A stretch of DNA of 64,000 nucleotides, from assembly GCA_029242545.1 (NCBI GenBank), contig JAQWTV010000172.1:26221-90220 (forward strand), read 5' to 3'. Within the stretch, counting starts at the first letter, position 1. Every line of letters starts with the position of its first letter. Shown piece after piece: positions 54,742 through 63,972 of the stretch. The translations under genes and the position numbers were made by a program. The DNA is from Roseibacillus sp. GTDB taxonomy: Bacteria; Verrucomicrobiota; Verrucomicrobiia; Verrucomicrobiales; Akkermansiaceae. The notes under the pieces were generated by a model. It ran no database searches and was not told where the DNA came from. It saw nothing but the letters and a program-made list of their open reading frames with translations.

Positions 54742-55599
54742 ATGAAACTTACTCGATTCCTCAAGAATGGTTCCCCGACTCCCGGCCTCTTCCTCGATGG
54801 AGACACAATCCTCGATGCCTCCGGGTTTGGCGAGGACTGGAATGAAGCATTCTTTGGCCATGATGGCCTCGCCCGGCTCAGGGTATGGCTGAAAGAGCAG
54901 GAAGATATCGCTCCAAGGGTCAAGGCTTCGGAAGTAACCCTCGCACCTGCGATTGCTCGCCCATCAAAAATTATCTGCATCGGCCTGAATTACGCAGCCC
55001 ACGCTGCTGAGGGTGGTCTTGAACCCCCTGCCGAGCCGGTCCTCTTTTCCAAGGCGACCTCGGCATGGTGCGGACCATACGATAATCTCGTGATACCACG
55101 AGACTCGGCAAAGACGGACTGGGAAGTTGAACTGGCATTCGTCATAGGAAAACATGCTAAATATGTGAAGGAAAGTGATGCTCTTGATTACATTGCCGGA
55201 TTTGCGGTTCACAATGATTACTCAGAGCGGGAGTGGCAGCTGGAGGGCACAGGTCAGTGGGTCAAGGGAAAGTCAGGAGATACCTTCGCCCCTTTTGGTC
55301 CATTCCTTGCCACGACCGACGAGGTGCCCGATCCCGGCAACCTGCAACTCTGGCTTGAGCGCAATGGGGAGACCCTTCAGGATAGTAATACCAGTGATCT
55401 GATCTTCCCGATCCCCCACCTTGTTGCTTACGTAAGCAAATTCATGTCCTTGCTTCCGGGTGATGTCATCTCAACGGGAACGCCCGCAGGAGTTGGCATT
55501 GGATTTGACCCCCCACGCTTCGTGCAGGAAGGAGACGTTTTTGAACTCGGGATTGACGGACTCGGAGTCCAGAGACAAGTCGCGGTCAAAGAACACTAG
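54742..55599 (+). CDS. fumarylacetoacetase-family hydrolase, probable 2,4-diketo-3-deoxy-L-fuconate hydrolase
   Basis: The FAH fold is clear: IICIGLNYAAHAAEGG near residue 75, EPVLFSKATSAWCGPYD near 95, DWEVELAFVIGK near 125 with metal-binding acidic residues, VHNDYSERE near 155, and VISTGTPAGVGIG near 240. Such enzymes cut C-C bonds of beta-diketo acids. Beside L-fuconate dehydratase the likely substrate is 2,4-diketo-3-deoxy-L-fuconate, giving pyruvate and L-lactate as in the Xanthomonas campestris pathway. The 285-residue length fits. The next gene starts about 19 bases after its stop codon. Confidence 0.9.
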   Translation: MKLTRFLKNGSPTPGLFLDGDTILDASGFGEDWNEAFFGHDGLARLRVWLKEQEDIAPRVKASEVTLAPAIARPSKIICIGLNYAAHAAEGGLEPPAEPVLFSKATSAWCGPYDNLVIPRDSAKTDWEVELAFVIGKHAKYVKESDALDYIAGFAVHNDYSEREWQLEGTGQWVKGKSGDTFAPFGPFLATTDEVPDPGNLQLWLERNGETLQDSNTSDLIFPIPHLVAYVSKFMSLLPGDVISTGTPAGVGIGFDPPRFVQEGDVFELGIDGLGVQRQVAVKEH

Positions 55600-55618
55600 A
55601 GCTCATCCTTCTCCAAAA

Positions 55619-56887
55619 TTGAGAATCACTGGTTTACGGACTTACGATACCCGCTTTGACACGTCTGCTCAGCTGGACGGGTCAGACGCGATGAATCCAG
55701 ACCCCGACTATTCCGCGGCCTATGTCATCCTGGAAACTGACGGAGCTCATGAGGGTCACGGGCTGACTTTCACTCTCGGGCGGGGCAATGAACTCTGTGT
55801 CGCAGCCATCCAGTCCCTCGCCCCGCTGGTTGTGGGATGCTCGCTGAAGGAGATCGTGTCGGATATGGGCGCTTTCTGGCGCCATGTTACGGGTGACTCC
55901 CAGCTGCGCTGGGTGGGCCCCGACAAGGGAGTCATTCACCTCGCCACCGGAGCAGTTGTTAATGCAGTTTGGGACCTCTGGGCTCGGGATGAGGGCATAC
56001 CCGTATGGCAGCTTGTGAGCGAAATGAGCTCGGAGCAAATCGTCCGCTGTCTCGACTTTCGGTATCTTACCAACGCACTCACCCCGGAAGAGGCCTATGA
56101 CATTCTGGAGAAGACACGAGAGGGACGCCATGAACGCCTCCAACTTCTCCTCGACCAGGGCTATCCGGCTTATACGACCTCGGCGGGATGGTTAGGCTAC
56201 TCCGATGATAAGCTCCGAATCCTCTGTAAGGAAGCTGTAGAGGCTGGGTGGTCGCATCTCAAACTCAAGGTTGGCCGGGACCTTGAAGACGATATCCGCC
56301 GTCTCCGCACTGTCCGAGAGGTGGTCGGAGACAAAATCACTCTCATGGTAGATGCAAACCAGGTCTGGGAACCCTCGGAGGCAGTCGAGTGGATGAAATC
56401 ACTCGCAGAATTTGATCTTTGGTTTCTCGAGGAACCAACCTCTCCGGATGATATCCTCGGGCATCGGGAGGTTCGTGAGGGGATCAGCCCCATCAAGGTC
56501 GCCACTGGCGAGTGCTGTCAAAATCGGATTATCTTCAAGCAATTCCTGCAGGCCAATGCAATTGATGTGGTGCAGGTTGACGCTACCAGAGTAGGAGGAT
56601 TGAACGAAAATCTTGCGATCATGCTTATGGCTGCAAAGTTTGAGAAACCGGTATGCCCTCACGCCGGAGGAGTTGGCCTGTGCGAATACGTGCAGCATCT
56701 TTCAATGATCGATTACCTCTGTATCTCAGGATCATGGGAGGGGAAGGTCGCCGAATATGTGGACCATCTCCACGAGCACTTTGTCACACCCTGTATTCTG
56801 GAAAATGGACGATACCAGACGCCGATGGATCCCGGATTTTCCATTGAGATGAAGCCCGAAACCCTCGCAAGGTTCTCTGCCACCTGA
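55619..56887 (+). CDS. L-fuconate dehydratase (enolase superfamily)
   Basis: Removes water from L-fuconate to give 2-keto-3-deoxy-L-fuconate. The sequence follows the human ENOSF1/bacterial FucD pattern closely: DPDYSAAYVILETD near 30, LGRGNELCV near 60, QLRWVGPDKGVIHLATGAV near 95, FRYLTNALTPEEA near 145, YPAYTTSAGWLGYSDD near 180. The catalytic Lys lies in HLKLKVGRD near 215, the metal ligands in MVDANQ near 245 and LEEPTSPDD near 275, and the His in VCPHAGGVGLCE near 345. No ATG fits the N terminus; TTG 55619 gives the family start, LRITGLRTYDTRF. Gene overlap forbids much longer starts unless translation is coupled. Confidence 0.93.
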   Translation: MRITGLRTYDTRFDTSAQLDGSDAMNPDPDYSAAYVILETDGAHEGHGLTFTLGRGNELCVAAIQSLAPLVVGCSLKEIVSDMGAFWRHVTGDSQLRWVGPDKGVIHLATGAVVNAVWDLWARDEGIPVWQLVSEMSSEQIVRCLDFRYLTNALTPEEAYDILEKTREGRHERLQLLLDQGYPAYTTSAGWLGYSDDKLRILCKEAVEAGWSHLKLKVGRDLEDDIRRLRTVREVVGDKITLMVDANQVWEPSEAVEWMKSLAEFDLWFLEEPTSPDDILGHREVREGISPIKVATGECCQNRIIFKQFLQANAIDVVQVDATRVGGLNENLAIMLMAAKFEKPVCPHAGGVGLCEYVQHLSMIDYLCISGSWEGKVAEYVDHLHEHFVTPCILENGRYQTPMDPGFSIEMKPETLARFSAT

Positions 56888-56894
56888 GTAAAAA

Positions 56895-57695
56895 ATGAAT
56901 CTAGAGCTGAAGGATAAAGTTGTCATCATTACAGGGGGCGCCAAGGGCATCGGAGCGGCAGCTGTAGAGACTTTTGCCCGCGAGGGCGCCATTCCCGTCA
57001 TCGTTGGCCGCAGCCCGGACACCGGTTCCGCTCTTCTTGAACAGATCGGGGCAACCGCGCCCCGGGGTCTCATGATCGAAACCGAGCTAACAGAGGTTCA
57101 GGCATGCCGGTCTGCGGTGGAAAAAACCATCAACTGCTTCGGCCGGATTGACGGAATCGTTCACAACGCCGGCGTTAACGATGGAGTCGGCCTGAGGGCC
57201 GGACCAGCCGAATTTATCGCCTCTCTGGAACGCAACCTCCTTCACCTCTACAACCTCACCCATTTTGCTCTCGAATCACTGATTTCAAGCAGGGGATTCA
57301 TCATCAACGTCTCCTCCAAGCTTGCGGTCACTGGGCAGGGAGGCACCTCGGGGTATGCTGCCTCAAAAGGGGCTATCCATGGCCTTACCCGGGAATGGGC
57401 GGTTGACCTCGCCGAACATGGGATCCGGGTTAATACCGTTGTCCCAGCTGAAGTATGGACTCCCATGTATGACTCCTGGATCAAAACTGTTGAAAATCCG
57501 GAGCAGACGCTCGAGTCCATCCGGGCTCGCATTCCGCTAGGCGGGCGGATGACCAGTGCAGAAGAAATGGGGAATGCCATTGTTTTCCTCGCTTCCTCTT
57601 GCTCGGGTCACACCACGGGGCAGATTCATCATATTGATGGAGGTTATGTCCACTTCGATCGCTCGTATGGAGACATCGAAAAGGAAGAATCCTGA
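56895..57695 (+). CDS. SDR oxidoreductase, probable L-fucose dehydrogenase
   Basis: A short-chain dehydrogenase: TGGAKGIG at about residues 14-21, HNAGVNDGVGL near 92, Ser in INVSSKLAVTGQGGTSGY near 135-150, and YAASKGA with Tyr and Lys near 152-156. The HNAGVNDGVGL and SSKLAVTGQGGTSGY blocks and the C-terminal TTGQIHHIDGGYVHFDR closely resemble L-fucose dehydrogenases of the Xanthomonas/Burkholderia type. It should oxidise L-fucose to L-fucono-lactone. It starts seven bases after the dehydratase stop and ends the operon. No lactonase or transporter gene accompanies it. Confidence 0.87.
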   Translation: MNLELKDKVVIITGGAKGIGAAAVETFAREGAIPVIVGRSPDTGSALLEQIGATAPRGLMIETELTEVQACRSAVEKTINCFGRIDGIVHNAGVNDGVGLRAGPAEFIASLERNLLHLYNLTHFALESLISSRGFIINVSSKLAVTGQGGTSGYAASKGAIHGLTREWAVDLAEHGIRVNTVVPAEVWTPMYDSWIKTVENPEQTLESIRARIPLGGRMTSAEEMGNAIVFLASSCSGHTTGQIHHIDGGYVHFDRSYGDIEKEES

Positions 57696-57719
57696 GGGCC
57701 CAGCCCTACGGATTCTTGG

Positions 57720-58244
57720 CTATTTGCCGGAATCCTCCGAGAAGGTTTCCACCAGGACATGATCAAACGGGGGCAGGGCACTCGCCACGCTGGCTAAATG
57801 AGAGCTCCAGTCATTCAGTTTCGCAACGTCTCTCGCTTCTCCCCGGATCTTCATGCGCTCCCGCCTCACCCCTGGCGGACAGGTTACGAAATGCACCTCC
57901 ACTGGCACCTTGAATCTCATGGTAAGCCGCAGAGGCCAATCCTCCTCCTGAGACTCCCGTGTGAAGGGGGCCACCAGCACAACTGGGAGACAGGCAAGGT
58001 TTGTCGCCGCCACCCGGAAAAGAGATTCATACACCGGCTCGCGAAAGAGCTCCTTGTAGCGATCCGAGTCTCTATCATCAGGGGGAAGTCCCGCCGCCTC
58101 CATTCCCGCCTGAACCACTGGCTCGGTAGCAACATCGCTGTCAACGAGCACAGCACCCAGTCGAGAAGCCAGTTCCTTCCCATACCGGGTTTTCCCCCCA
58201 GCCGGGGGGCCACATACCACATATAACTTTATCGCTTCGGTCAT
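57720..58244 (-). CDS. small P-loop kinase-like protein (174 aa)
   Basis: A P-loop NTPase with Walker A GPPAGGKT at about residues 12-19 and a Walker B-like or substrate Asp in LVDSDVATE near 35. TMRFKVPVEVHFVTCPPGVRRERMKIRGEARDVAKL (in part) near 110-145 is the Arg-rich lid typical of small-molecule kinases. No signal peptide. It looks like an AAA_33-type or gluconate/shikimate-kinase-like enzyme; the substrate is not clear. It is convergent with the fucose operon and divergent from gmk. A sugar or acid from the fucose pathway is not required to be its substrate, because that route needs no kinase. Confidence 0.75.
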   Translation of the reverse strand: MTEAIKLYVVCGPPAGGKTRYGKELASRLGAVLVDSDVATEPVVQAGMEAAGLPPDDRDSDRYKELFREPVYESLFRVAATNLACLPVVLVAPFTRESQEEDWPLRLTMRFKVPVEVHFVTCPPGVRRERMKIRGEARDVAKLNDWSSHLASVASALPPFDHVLVETFSEDSGK

Positions 58245-58438
58245 ATATTACTCTGACAAGAGGGGCGATTCACATATGCCCATCTCAACTTTGAACTACC
58301 CGGCGGTGATCCTCAATCCCCGGGAAGCAGAGGCGACCATAACCTGAGATCCTCTCTTTACTACCATATGAGCTCTCAAAATCAGACGTAGATCATAGCT
58401 GCTCTTGCATCCCCGGGTGTTTTCTTTGAGGGTTGGGA

Positions 58439-59035
58439 ATGCACCAGCGAACAGGCGTCCTCCTCCTTGTCTCGGGCCCCTCTGGATCAGGCAAGACTAC
58501 GCTATGCCGGCGACTGGCGAGGGACGGAGAAGCTCACTACTCGATATCTTGCACCACTCGCGAGGCCCGGGACGGGGAAGTTAATGCCCGGGACTACTAC
58601 TTTATTTCCCGGGAGGAATTCGCAACAGAGGCCGAGGCAGGGCATTTCCTTGAACATGCTGAAGTCCATGAAAACCTCTATGGAACGTTGAAATCCGAGG
58701 TCCTCGAATTTCTACAAAGAGGCGATGACGTCGTCATCGATATCGACGTACAAGGTGCCGACCAGGTCCGCGTATGCGAGGACCCACTCATCAAAGCAAG
58801 CCTGGTAGATCTCTTTGTCATGCCAGCGAGTGAGAAGGAATTGCGGGAACGGCTCGCAAACCGGGCCACGGACGCCGAGGAAGTCATTACCCTGAGACTA
58901 CGCAACGCCCTTGAAGAGATGAGTCACGCGGAGCGCTACACGTATCAACTCATCTCAGGATCAAAGGACGATGACTACGCCCGCTGCAAGTCCCTGCTGG
59001 TCGCCGAGAGGCTCCGGGTGTCCCGTTTCCGCTAA
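58439..59035 (+). CDS. gmk: guanylate kinase
   Basis: Phosphorylates GMP to GDP. The P-loop GPSGSGKTTL is at about residues 14-23. The GMP-binding region has YSISCTTREARDGEVNARDYYF near 36-57. DIDVQGADQV near 100 carries the Walker B-type Asp. The lid RLANRATDAEEVITLRLRNALEEM near 140-163 is complete. ATG 58439 is a better start than TTG 58433. The length is 198, normal. It stands first in a housekeeping run with coaC, coaB, an IMPase gene and ispF. Confidence 0.96.
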   Translation: MHQRTGVLLLVSGPSGSGKTTLCRRLARDGEAHYSISCTTREARDGEVNARDYYFISREEFATEAEAGHFLEHAEVHENLYGTLKSEVLEFLQRGDDVVIDIDVQGADQVRVCEDPLIKASLVDLFVMPASEKELRERLANRATDAEEVITLRLRNALEEMSHAERYTYQLISGSKDDDYARCKSLLVAERLRVSRFR

Positions 59036-59098
59036 ACCATCTTAGTCTTCTGGAAGATTCTTCGGGACATCGCCGTGAATGGGGTTTAACTGCGCCTT

Positions 59099-59635
59099 AT
59101 GAAAATTGTCCTCGGGGTAACCGGATCCATCGCGGCTTACAAGGCAGCAGACCTTGTCTCGCAACTGGTCAAGAAAGGGCATGATACGCACTGCGTAATG
59201 ACGCAGACGGCCACTGAATTCCTTACCCCCCTCACCCTGCAGGTCCTTTCCAGAAATCCGGTCCTCGTCTCGCTGGAGGACGAAAAGCAATCTTGGAAGC
59301 CCGGGCATATCGACCTCGCTGATAGTGCTGACCTGCTCCTTGTCGCACCCTTGAGCGCAGACACTCTCGGTAATTTTGCCCACGGCCTGGCCCCGGATCC
59401 ACTTTCCAGCATTTATCTTGCTACCAAATCCCCGGTTATCCTTGCCCCTGCCATGAATGGAAAGATGTGGCAGCACCCAGCGACCCAACGCAACGTATCT
59501 CAGCTCACCGAGGATGGCTGCCAGTTCATTGGCCCCTCCGATTCCGGGATCCTAGCCTGTGGATACGAGGGGGCTGGAAGACTAGTGCCAGTCGAGGACA
59601 TTCTCGAAGCCGTCGAGTCACAGGGCGCCCGGTAG
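59099..59635 (+). CDS. coaC: phosphopantothenoylcysteine decarboxylase (CoaC half)
   Basis: A flavoprotein that decarboxylates 4'-phosphopantothenoylcysteine in coenzyme A synthesis. GVTGSIAAYKAADLVSQL at residues 6-23 binds FMN. The catalytic His lies in WKPGHIDLAD near residue 62. LAPAMNGKMW near 118 is the conserved PxMNxxMW motif, and LACGYEGAGRL near 153 holds the catalytic Cys. In most bacteria this domain is fused to CoaB; here a single in-frame TAG at 59633-59635 ends it, and a separate CoaB protein follows in the same frame. Confidence 0.94.
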   Translation: MKIVLGVTGSIAAYKAADLVSQLVKKGHDTHCVMTQTATEFLTPLTLQVLSRNPVLVSLEDEKQSWKPGHIDLADSADLLLVAPLSADTLGNFAHGLAPDPLSSIYLATKSPVILAPAMNGKMWQHPATQRNVSQLTEDGCQFIGPSDSGILACGYEGAGRLVPVEDILEAVESQGAR

Positions 59636-59686
59636 GGGCCTTTACGATTCCATAGAAATCTTATCCTAGACCCTCGAAGATTTGCC

Positions 59687-60328
59687 GTGAACATCCTTGT
59701 TACTGCCGGCGCCACTCGAGAGCCTATTGATCCGGTTCGCTACCTGACCAATCGATCCTCAGGGAAAATGGGCTATGCTCTTGCCAGTGCAGGAGCACAG
59801 CTTGGTCACCGCGTTACTCTCATCTCGGGACCTACCAGCCTCGATATTCCACCCAATATTGATTTCATTCCTGTTGAAACCGCTCAGGAAATGCTCGAAG
59901 CGGTAAAGAACAATATTGGAGGGCAGGATGCTGCTATTTTTTCGGCAGCAGTGGCCGACTACCGTCCTTCCTCCTTCTCTGATAAGAAGATTAAGAAAAC
60001 AGCAGATTCGCTCACTCTCGAGCTGGTTAAGAACCCCGACATCCTGGGATCAGCCCGCCTCCAATTCAAATACGACGGGATCCTCGTGGGATTCGCGGCT
60101 GAAACCGAAAACCTCGAAATTAACGCACGGGAAAAACTGTGCCGAAAAGCATGCGACCTTATCGTGGCCAATGACATATCCCAAAAGGGAATTGGTTTCG
60201 ACTCTGATCACAATGAGGTTCTCCTTGTCTATCCTGAGCGCACAAGGCTTCTCCCAATGGACAGTAAGGAGCGTCTTGCTCACACCATCATCGAGGCAGT
60301 CCATGAGCTCAGGACCGGAACCGGCTGA
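59687..60328 (+). CDS. coaB: phosphopantothenate--cysteine ligase (CoaB half)
   Basis: Joins cysteine to 4'-phosphopantothenate, the step before CoaC. NILVTAGATREPIDPVRYLTNRSSGKMGYALA (in part) at residues 2-33 is the CoaB start, which normally follows the CoaC linker. KKIKKTAD near 100 holds the conserved Lys, and NDISQKGIGFDSDHN near 165 is the usual C-terminal block. The start is GTG 59687, 51 bases after the coaC stop. The intervening 17 codons contain no other stop, so the break with coaC is one codon. Confidence 0.93.
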   Translation: MNILVTAGATREPIDPVRYLTNRSSGKMGYALASAGAQLGHRVTLISGPTSLDIPPNIDFIPVETAQEMLEAVKNNIGGQDAAIFSAAVADYRPSSFSDKKIKKTADSLTLELVKNPDILGSARLQFKYDGILVGFAAETENLEINAREKLCRKACDLIVANDISQKGIGFDSDHNEVLLVYPERTRLLPMDSKERLAHTIIEAVHELRTGTG

Positions 60329-60406
60329 TTGTAGAGACCGCGCGATTGGTCGCTTTCCCTAAAATATCGGTGTCAATCTAACCCCTTCTACGTTTCCATC
60401 ACTCAT

Positions 60407-61162
60407 ATGACACCCCTTCAAGCCGCCGAGCGGGCCGCCCGCCGCGCAGGTGACCTTCTCAAGTCCAATTTTCATCTCCCCAAGGAAATTGATGAGGCTC
60501 AACATCATGATGTAAAGCTGGCTCTCGATCGTAAGTCACAGGATTTGATCACAGAGGACCTCCTCGGCGCCTTTCCCGACTACTGCCTCTATGGTGAGGA
60601 GGGAATTGCAGGCAATCAGGATGCTTCCATGCAATGGATCGTTGATCCTATCGACGGAACAGTAAATTACCTCTACAGCATTCCCCATTTCTGTATCTCG
60701 ATTGCGCTCCGGGATAAGGAGAGCAATGAGATTATTATGGGCCTGATTTATGACCCGATGCTTGATGAACTCTGGACTGTAGAAAAAGGTGGAGCCCCCA
60801 TGCTTAACGGCAAGACGATTACCTGCTCACCCCGCAAGGCGCTGGAGGAAGCAATTCTTTTCGTCGGCTGCGGAAAGGACAAGGAGGCTCTCGCGACCGG
60901 CCTCGAAAGGTTTGAGCGGGCTTCCACCCGGGCACGAAAGATGCGAATGATGGGATCTGCTGCCCTTGGAATGGCCTACATTGCAACTGGACGCCTTGAT
61001 GGCTACATTGAATCTCGTATTTCGCTTTGGGACGTGGCCGCAGGAATCCTCCTGGTTGAATCAGGCGGAGGAAACGTCGACCTGACTCCCCACCCCACTC
61101 TTCCTGACGTCTGGTCGGTGGTGGCTACGAACGGGAAAATCCCCGTTGAGGATATATTGTAG
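60407..61162 (+). CDS. inositol monophosphatase family protein
   Basis: A magnesium-dependent phosphatase. The metal site is built by YGEEG near residue 64 and WIVDPIDGTVNYLY near 75-88, the family signature. A C-terminal WDVAAGILLVESGG near 205 has the last metal Asp. The N-terminal half shows DLITEDLLGAFPD with the usual Asp. The length of 251 matches SuhB-type enzymes, which act on inositol-1-phosphate or related sugar phosphates; the exact substrate cannot be fixed from sequence. It stands 78 bases after coaB. Confidence 0.93.
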   Translation: MTPLQAAERAARRAGDLLKSNFHLPKEIDEAQHHDVKLALDRKSQDLITEDLLGAFPDYCLYGEEGIAGNQDASMQWIVDPIDGTVNYLYSIPHFCISIALRDKESNEIIMGLIYDPMLDELWTVEKGGAPMLNGKTITCSPRKALEEAILFVGCGKDKEALATGLERFERASTRARKMRMMGSAALGMAYIATGRLDGYIESRISLWDVAAGILLVESGGGNVDLTPHPTLPDVWSVVATNGKIPVEDIL

Positions 61163-61367
61163 GCGGGACCGCGGGCAGGCAGTGGCCCAAGGCGCAAACC
61201 GCTGAAAGAGATATGAAATGTATCGCATTCACTTACCCTGAGAAAACAAAAGAAAGCCGGAGGCATGTTTCCCCCTTGCTCCCGGTTTCGGTCTGGGATG
61301 GACTGCTTAGACCTCGCCCCGAAGAGGGCGATAACCGCTTCACCACCCCGTCGAGACCCTCAAGATC

Positions 61368-61841
61368 ATGAACCGTGTTGGCATTGGATATGACGTCCAC
61401 CAGTTTGCTGAGAATCGACCCCTCATTCTTGGTGGCGTTACTATTCCTCATTCGAAAGGCCTTCAGGGCCACTCAGATGCAGACGTATTGTCTCATGCCA
61501 TCGCAGATGCGGTGCTCGGAGCTCTCGGCCTCCCGGATATCGGCCATTATTTTCCTCCCAGTGACCCCTCCATCGAGGGGATTTCAAGCCTCGAGATTCT
61601 GAAAAAGTGCCGCACTCTCGCTGAAGAACGGGATTCAGAGATTGTGAATATTGACAGCACGCTGGTCGCTGAGGCACCCCGAGTCCTGCCTTATCGTGAT
61701 AGCATGCAGAACAAGATCGCAGATGCTCTCGGCCTGCAACCAAGTCTCGTCGGCATCAAAGCCACCACCAATGAGCAGATGGGGTTTGTGGGACGCGGGG
61801 AAGGAATTGCCGCTATGGCTGTTGCTTCGGTTGCCTGCTAG
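61368..61841 (+). CDS. ispF: 2-C-methyl-D-erythritol 2,4-cyclodiphosphate synthase
   Basis: Forms the cyclic diphosphate in the MEP isoprenoid pathway. The zinc ligands are D9, H11 (GYDVHQF) and H43, in the block GHSDADVLSHA. DIGHYFPPSDP near 56-66 and GIKATTNEQMGFVGRGEGIAA near 128-148 are the other family motifs. At 157 residues it is a normal, unfused IspF. It is the last gene of the + strand run, convergent with sucD. A 205-base gap separates it from the IMPase gene, in which I see no gene. Confidence 0.96.
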   Translation: MNRVGIGYDVHQFAENRPLILGGVTIPHSKGLQGHSDADVLSHAIADAVLGALGLPDIGHYFPPSDPSIEGISSLEILKKCRTLAEERDSEIVNIDSTLVAEAPRVLPYRDSMQNKIADALGLQPSLVGIKATTNEQMGFVGRGEGIAAMAVASVAC

Positions 61842-61850
61842 GACGATTGG

Positions 61851-62762
61851 TTATGCCCAGCCCGTAGCCTCAACCAAGGCCTCGCCGATCTCTGCTGGAG
61901 TTTCTGCCACCGCGATCCCAGCAGCACGAAGAGCCTCTTTCTTGGCCTGAGCGGTTCCCTTCCCTCCGGAAACGATAGCACCCGCGTGGCCCATCCGACG
62001 CCCTGGAGGAGCCGTCGCACCCGCAATAAATGCCGCAACAGGCTTCTCGCAATTCCTGCTCACCCATTCTGCTGCCTCTTCCTCGGCAGAGCCTCCGATC
62101 TCCCCAATCATAATAATCGCCTCGGTCTCTTCATCATCATTGAACAGCCGAAGGGTATCGAGGTGAGAAGTTCCATTTATGGGATCACCCCCGATACCAA
62201 CGCACGTACTCTGCCCGTAGCCGAGTTGAGTGGTCTGCCATACCGCCTCATAAGTGAGTGTTCCCGACCTTGAGACGATTCCAACTCTGCCCCTCTTGTG
62301 AATATAGCCAGGAGCGATTCCGATACGGCAGCCCCCATGTGAATCCTCACCCCGTCCCGGGGTAACGATTCCCGGGCAATTGGGGCCAACCAGCCGGACC
62401 CCCTCTTGGCCAGCCATTGCAGCCCTAACCTTCATCATATCCCTCACCGGGATCCCCTCTGTGATAGCGACCACCAGCGCAACCCCGGCGTCGACACTCT
62501 CAAGGATCGCATCTCCCGCAAAAGCCGGCGGCACAAATACCGCGGAAGCAGTTGCCCCGGTTTCTTTTACTGCCTGCTCCACCGTGTCGAAGATCGGAAC
62601 GCTATGATCTCCATGTTGAAATATTTGCCCGCCCTTTCCGGGTGTCACACCCGCAACCAGTTGAGTCCCGTAGTCCAGACTCAGCTGAGCATGACGCCCT
62701 CCAAATCCCCCCGTGATGCCCTGCACCACGACTTTCGTGCTTTCATCTACAAGAATTGCCAT
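61851..62762 (-). CDS. sucD: succinate--CoA ligase, alpha subunit
   Basis: The ADP- or GDP-forming alpha subunit of the TCA-cycle enzyme. The CoA-binding Rossmann domain starts [15 protein letters not shown] near residue 12. The phosphorylated His is in [16 protein letters not shown] near 255. GPNCPGIV near 126 and [15 protein letters not shown] near 158 are family blocks. The length of 303 is normal. It starts 28 bases after the sucC stop, so the two form an operon. Confidence 0.96.
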   Translation of the reverse strand: MAILVDESTKVVVQGITGGFGGRHAQLSLDYGTQLVAGVTPGKGGQIFQHGDHSVPIFDTVEQAVKETGATASAVFVPPAFAGDAILESVDAGVALVVAITEGIPVRDMMKVRAAMAGQEGVRLVGPNCPGIVTPGRGEDSHGGCRIGIAPGYIHKRGRVGIVSRSGTLTYEAVWQTTQLGYGQSTCVGIGGDPINGTSHLDTLRLFNDDEETEAIIMIGEIGGSAEEEAAEWVSRNCEKPVAAFIAGATAPPGRRMGHAGAIVSGGKGTAQAKKEALRAAGIAVAETPAEIGEALVEATGWA

Positions 62763-62790
62763 CCCTTTTAAAATCTCAGGTTAATGAATC

Positions 62791-63972
62791 TCATCCATTG
62801 ATTGCTGATACTGCTTTCCCAGCTGCATCCGCCAGGTCATCAGCAGGAATGATATTAAGTCCGCTAGCTGCAAGGGTTGCCTTGCCTGCCGCCACGTTAT
62901 TTCCCTCCAAACGAACCACGAGCGGGATGGGAAGTCCGACCTCCTTGCAGGCCGCCACTACTCCATGAGCAATGACATCGCAGTCCATGATCCCTCCAAA
63001 GATATTGACGAGGATAGCCTTAACCGCCTCATCCGAGAGAATGATCTTAAAGGCGGTAGCAACCTGCTCCTGAGATGCGCCCCCTCCTACATCAAGAAAG
63101 TTAGCAGGTTCTCCACCATGATGCTTGATGATATCCATGGTAGCCATTGCTAGCCCCGCTCCATTGACCAGGCAGGCGATGTTGCCATCGAGGCCGATAT
63201 AGTTGAGATCATGCTTGGACGCTTCCACCTCCCGGGGATCTTCCTCACCGGTGTCCCGGAAATCTACAATCTCGGGATGGCGGTAGAGCGCGTTGTCGTC
63301 AAAGTTGAACTTCGCATCGAGGGCGAGAACCTGCCCATCGGTAGTTCTAACCAGTGGATTGATCTCCACCATCGAGCAGTCACATTCGAGAAAAAGGCGA
63401 TACAGATTTCTCAGGAGTTTCCCAAATTTTTTGGCCTCCTCTCCCTCAAATCCAAGTCCGGCAGTTAGTTTGCGTATCTCGTAAGGCTGTAGCCCTATCA
63501 GCGGATGAATGTGTTCCCGTAGAATTCGATCTGGCTGGGTTTCCGCAACCTCCTCGATATCCATCCCCCCCTCGGTTGAGGCCACAATCACCGGACTGCA
63601 TGTCGCCCGATCCATGAGAATGGCGAGGTAATACTCGTGTGCGACCTCAACGGCTTCTCCCACCATGACCTTCCGCACCATCCGGCCATCCTCGCCGGTC
63701 TGCTTCGTCACAAGAACCTCACCCAGCATCTTGCCCGCAATTTCTGAAACCTCAGAAGGAGACACCAGATGCACTCCACCCTGAAAACCACTCTTGAATG
63801 TACCTTTCCCCCGGCCTCCCGCATGAACCTGCGATTTCACTACCACCCGATCTCCCCCCAGTTCGTCGGCTGCAGCAGCAGCCTCCTCAGGTGTTCCCGC
63901 TACCTTCCCCCGGGGGTTTGGGACCGAAAACTGATCGAAGAGAATCTTAGCCTGATACTCGTGGATATTCAT
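62791..63972 (-). CDS. sucC: succinate--CoA ligase, beta subunit
   Basis: The nucleotide-binding subunit. [20 protein letters not shown] at the N terminus opens the ATP-grasp domain; [19 protein letters not shown] near 47-65 is the glycine-rich loop. [27 protein letters not shown] (in part) near 205 holds the metal ligands. [19 protein letters not shown] near 300 and [16 protein letters not shown] near 325 lie in the C-terminal ligase domain. Its complete start codon is at 63972; only 28 upstream bases are in the window, so its promoter is not seen. Confidence 0.96.
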   Translation of the reverse strand: MNIHEYQAKILFDQFSVPNPRGKVAGTPEEAAAAADELGGDRVVVKSQVHAGGRGKGTFKSGFQGGVHLVSPSEVSEIAGKMLGEVLVTKQTGEDGRMVRKVMVGEAVEVAHEYYLAILMDRATCSPVIVASTEGGMDIEEVAETQPDRILREHIHPLIGLQPYEIRKLTAGLGFEGEEAKKFGKLLRNLYRLFLECDCSMVEINPLVRTTDGQVLALDAKFNFDDNALYRHPEIVDFRDTGEEDPREVEASKHDLNYIGLDGNIACLVNGAGLAMATMDIIKHHGGEPANFLDVGGGASQEQVATAFKIILSDEAVKAILVNIFGGIMDCDVIAHGVVAACKEVGLPIPLVVRLEGNNVAAGKATLAASGLNIIPADDLADAAGKAVSAING

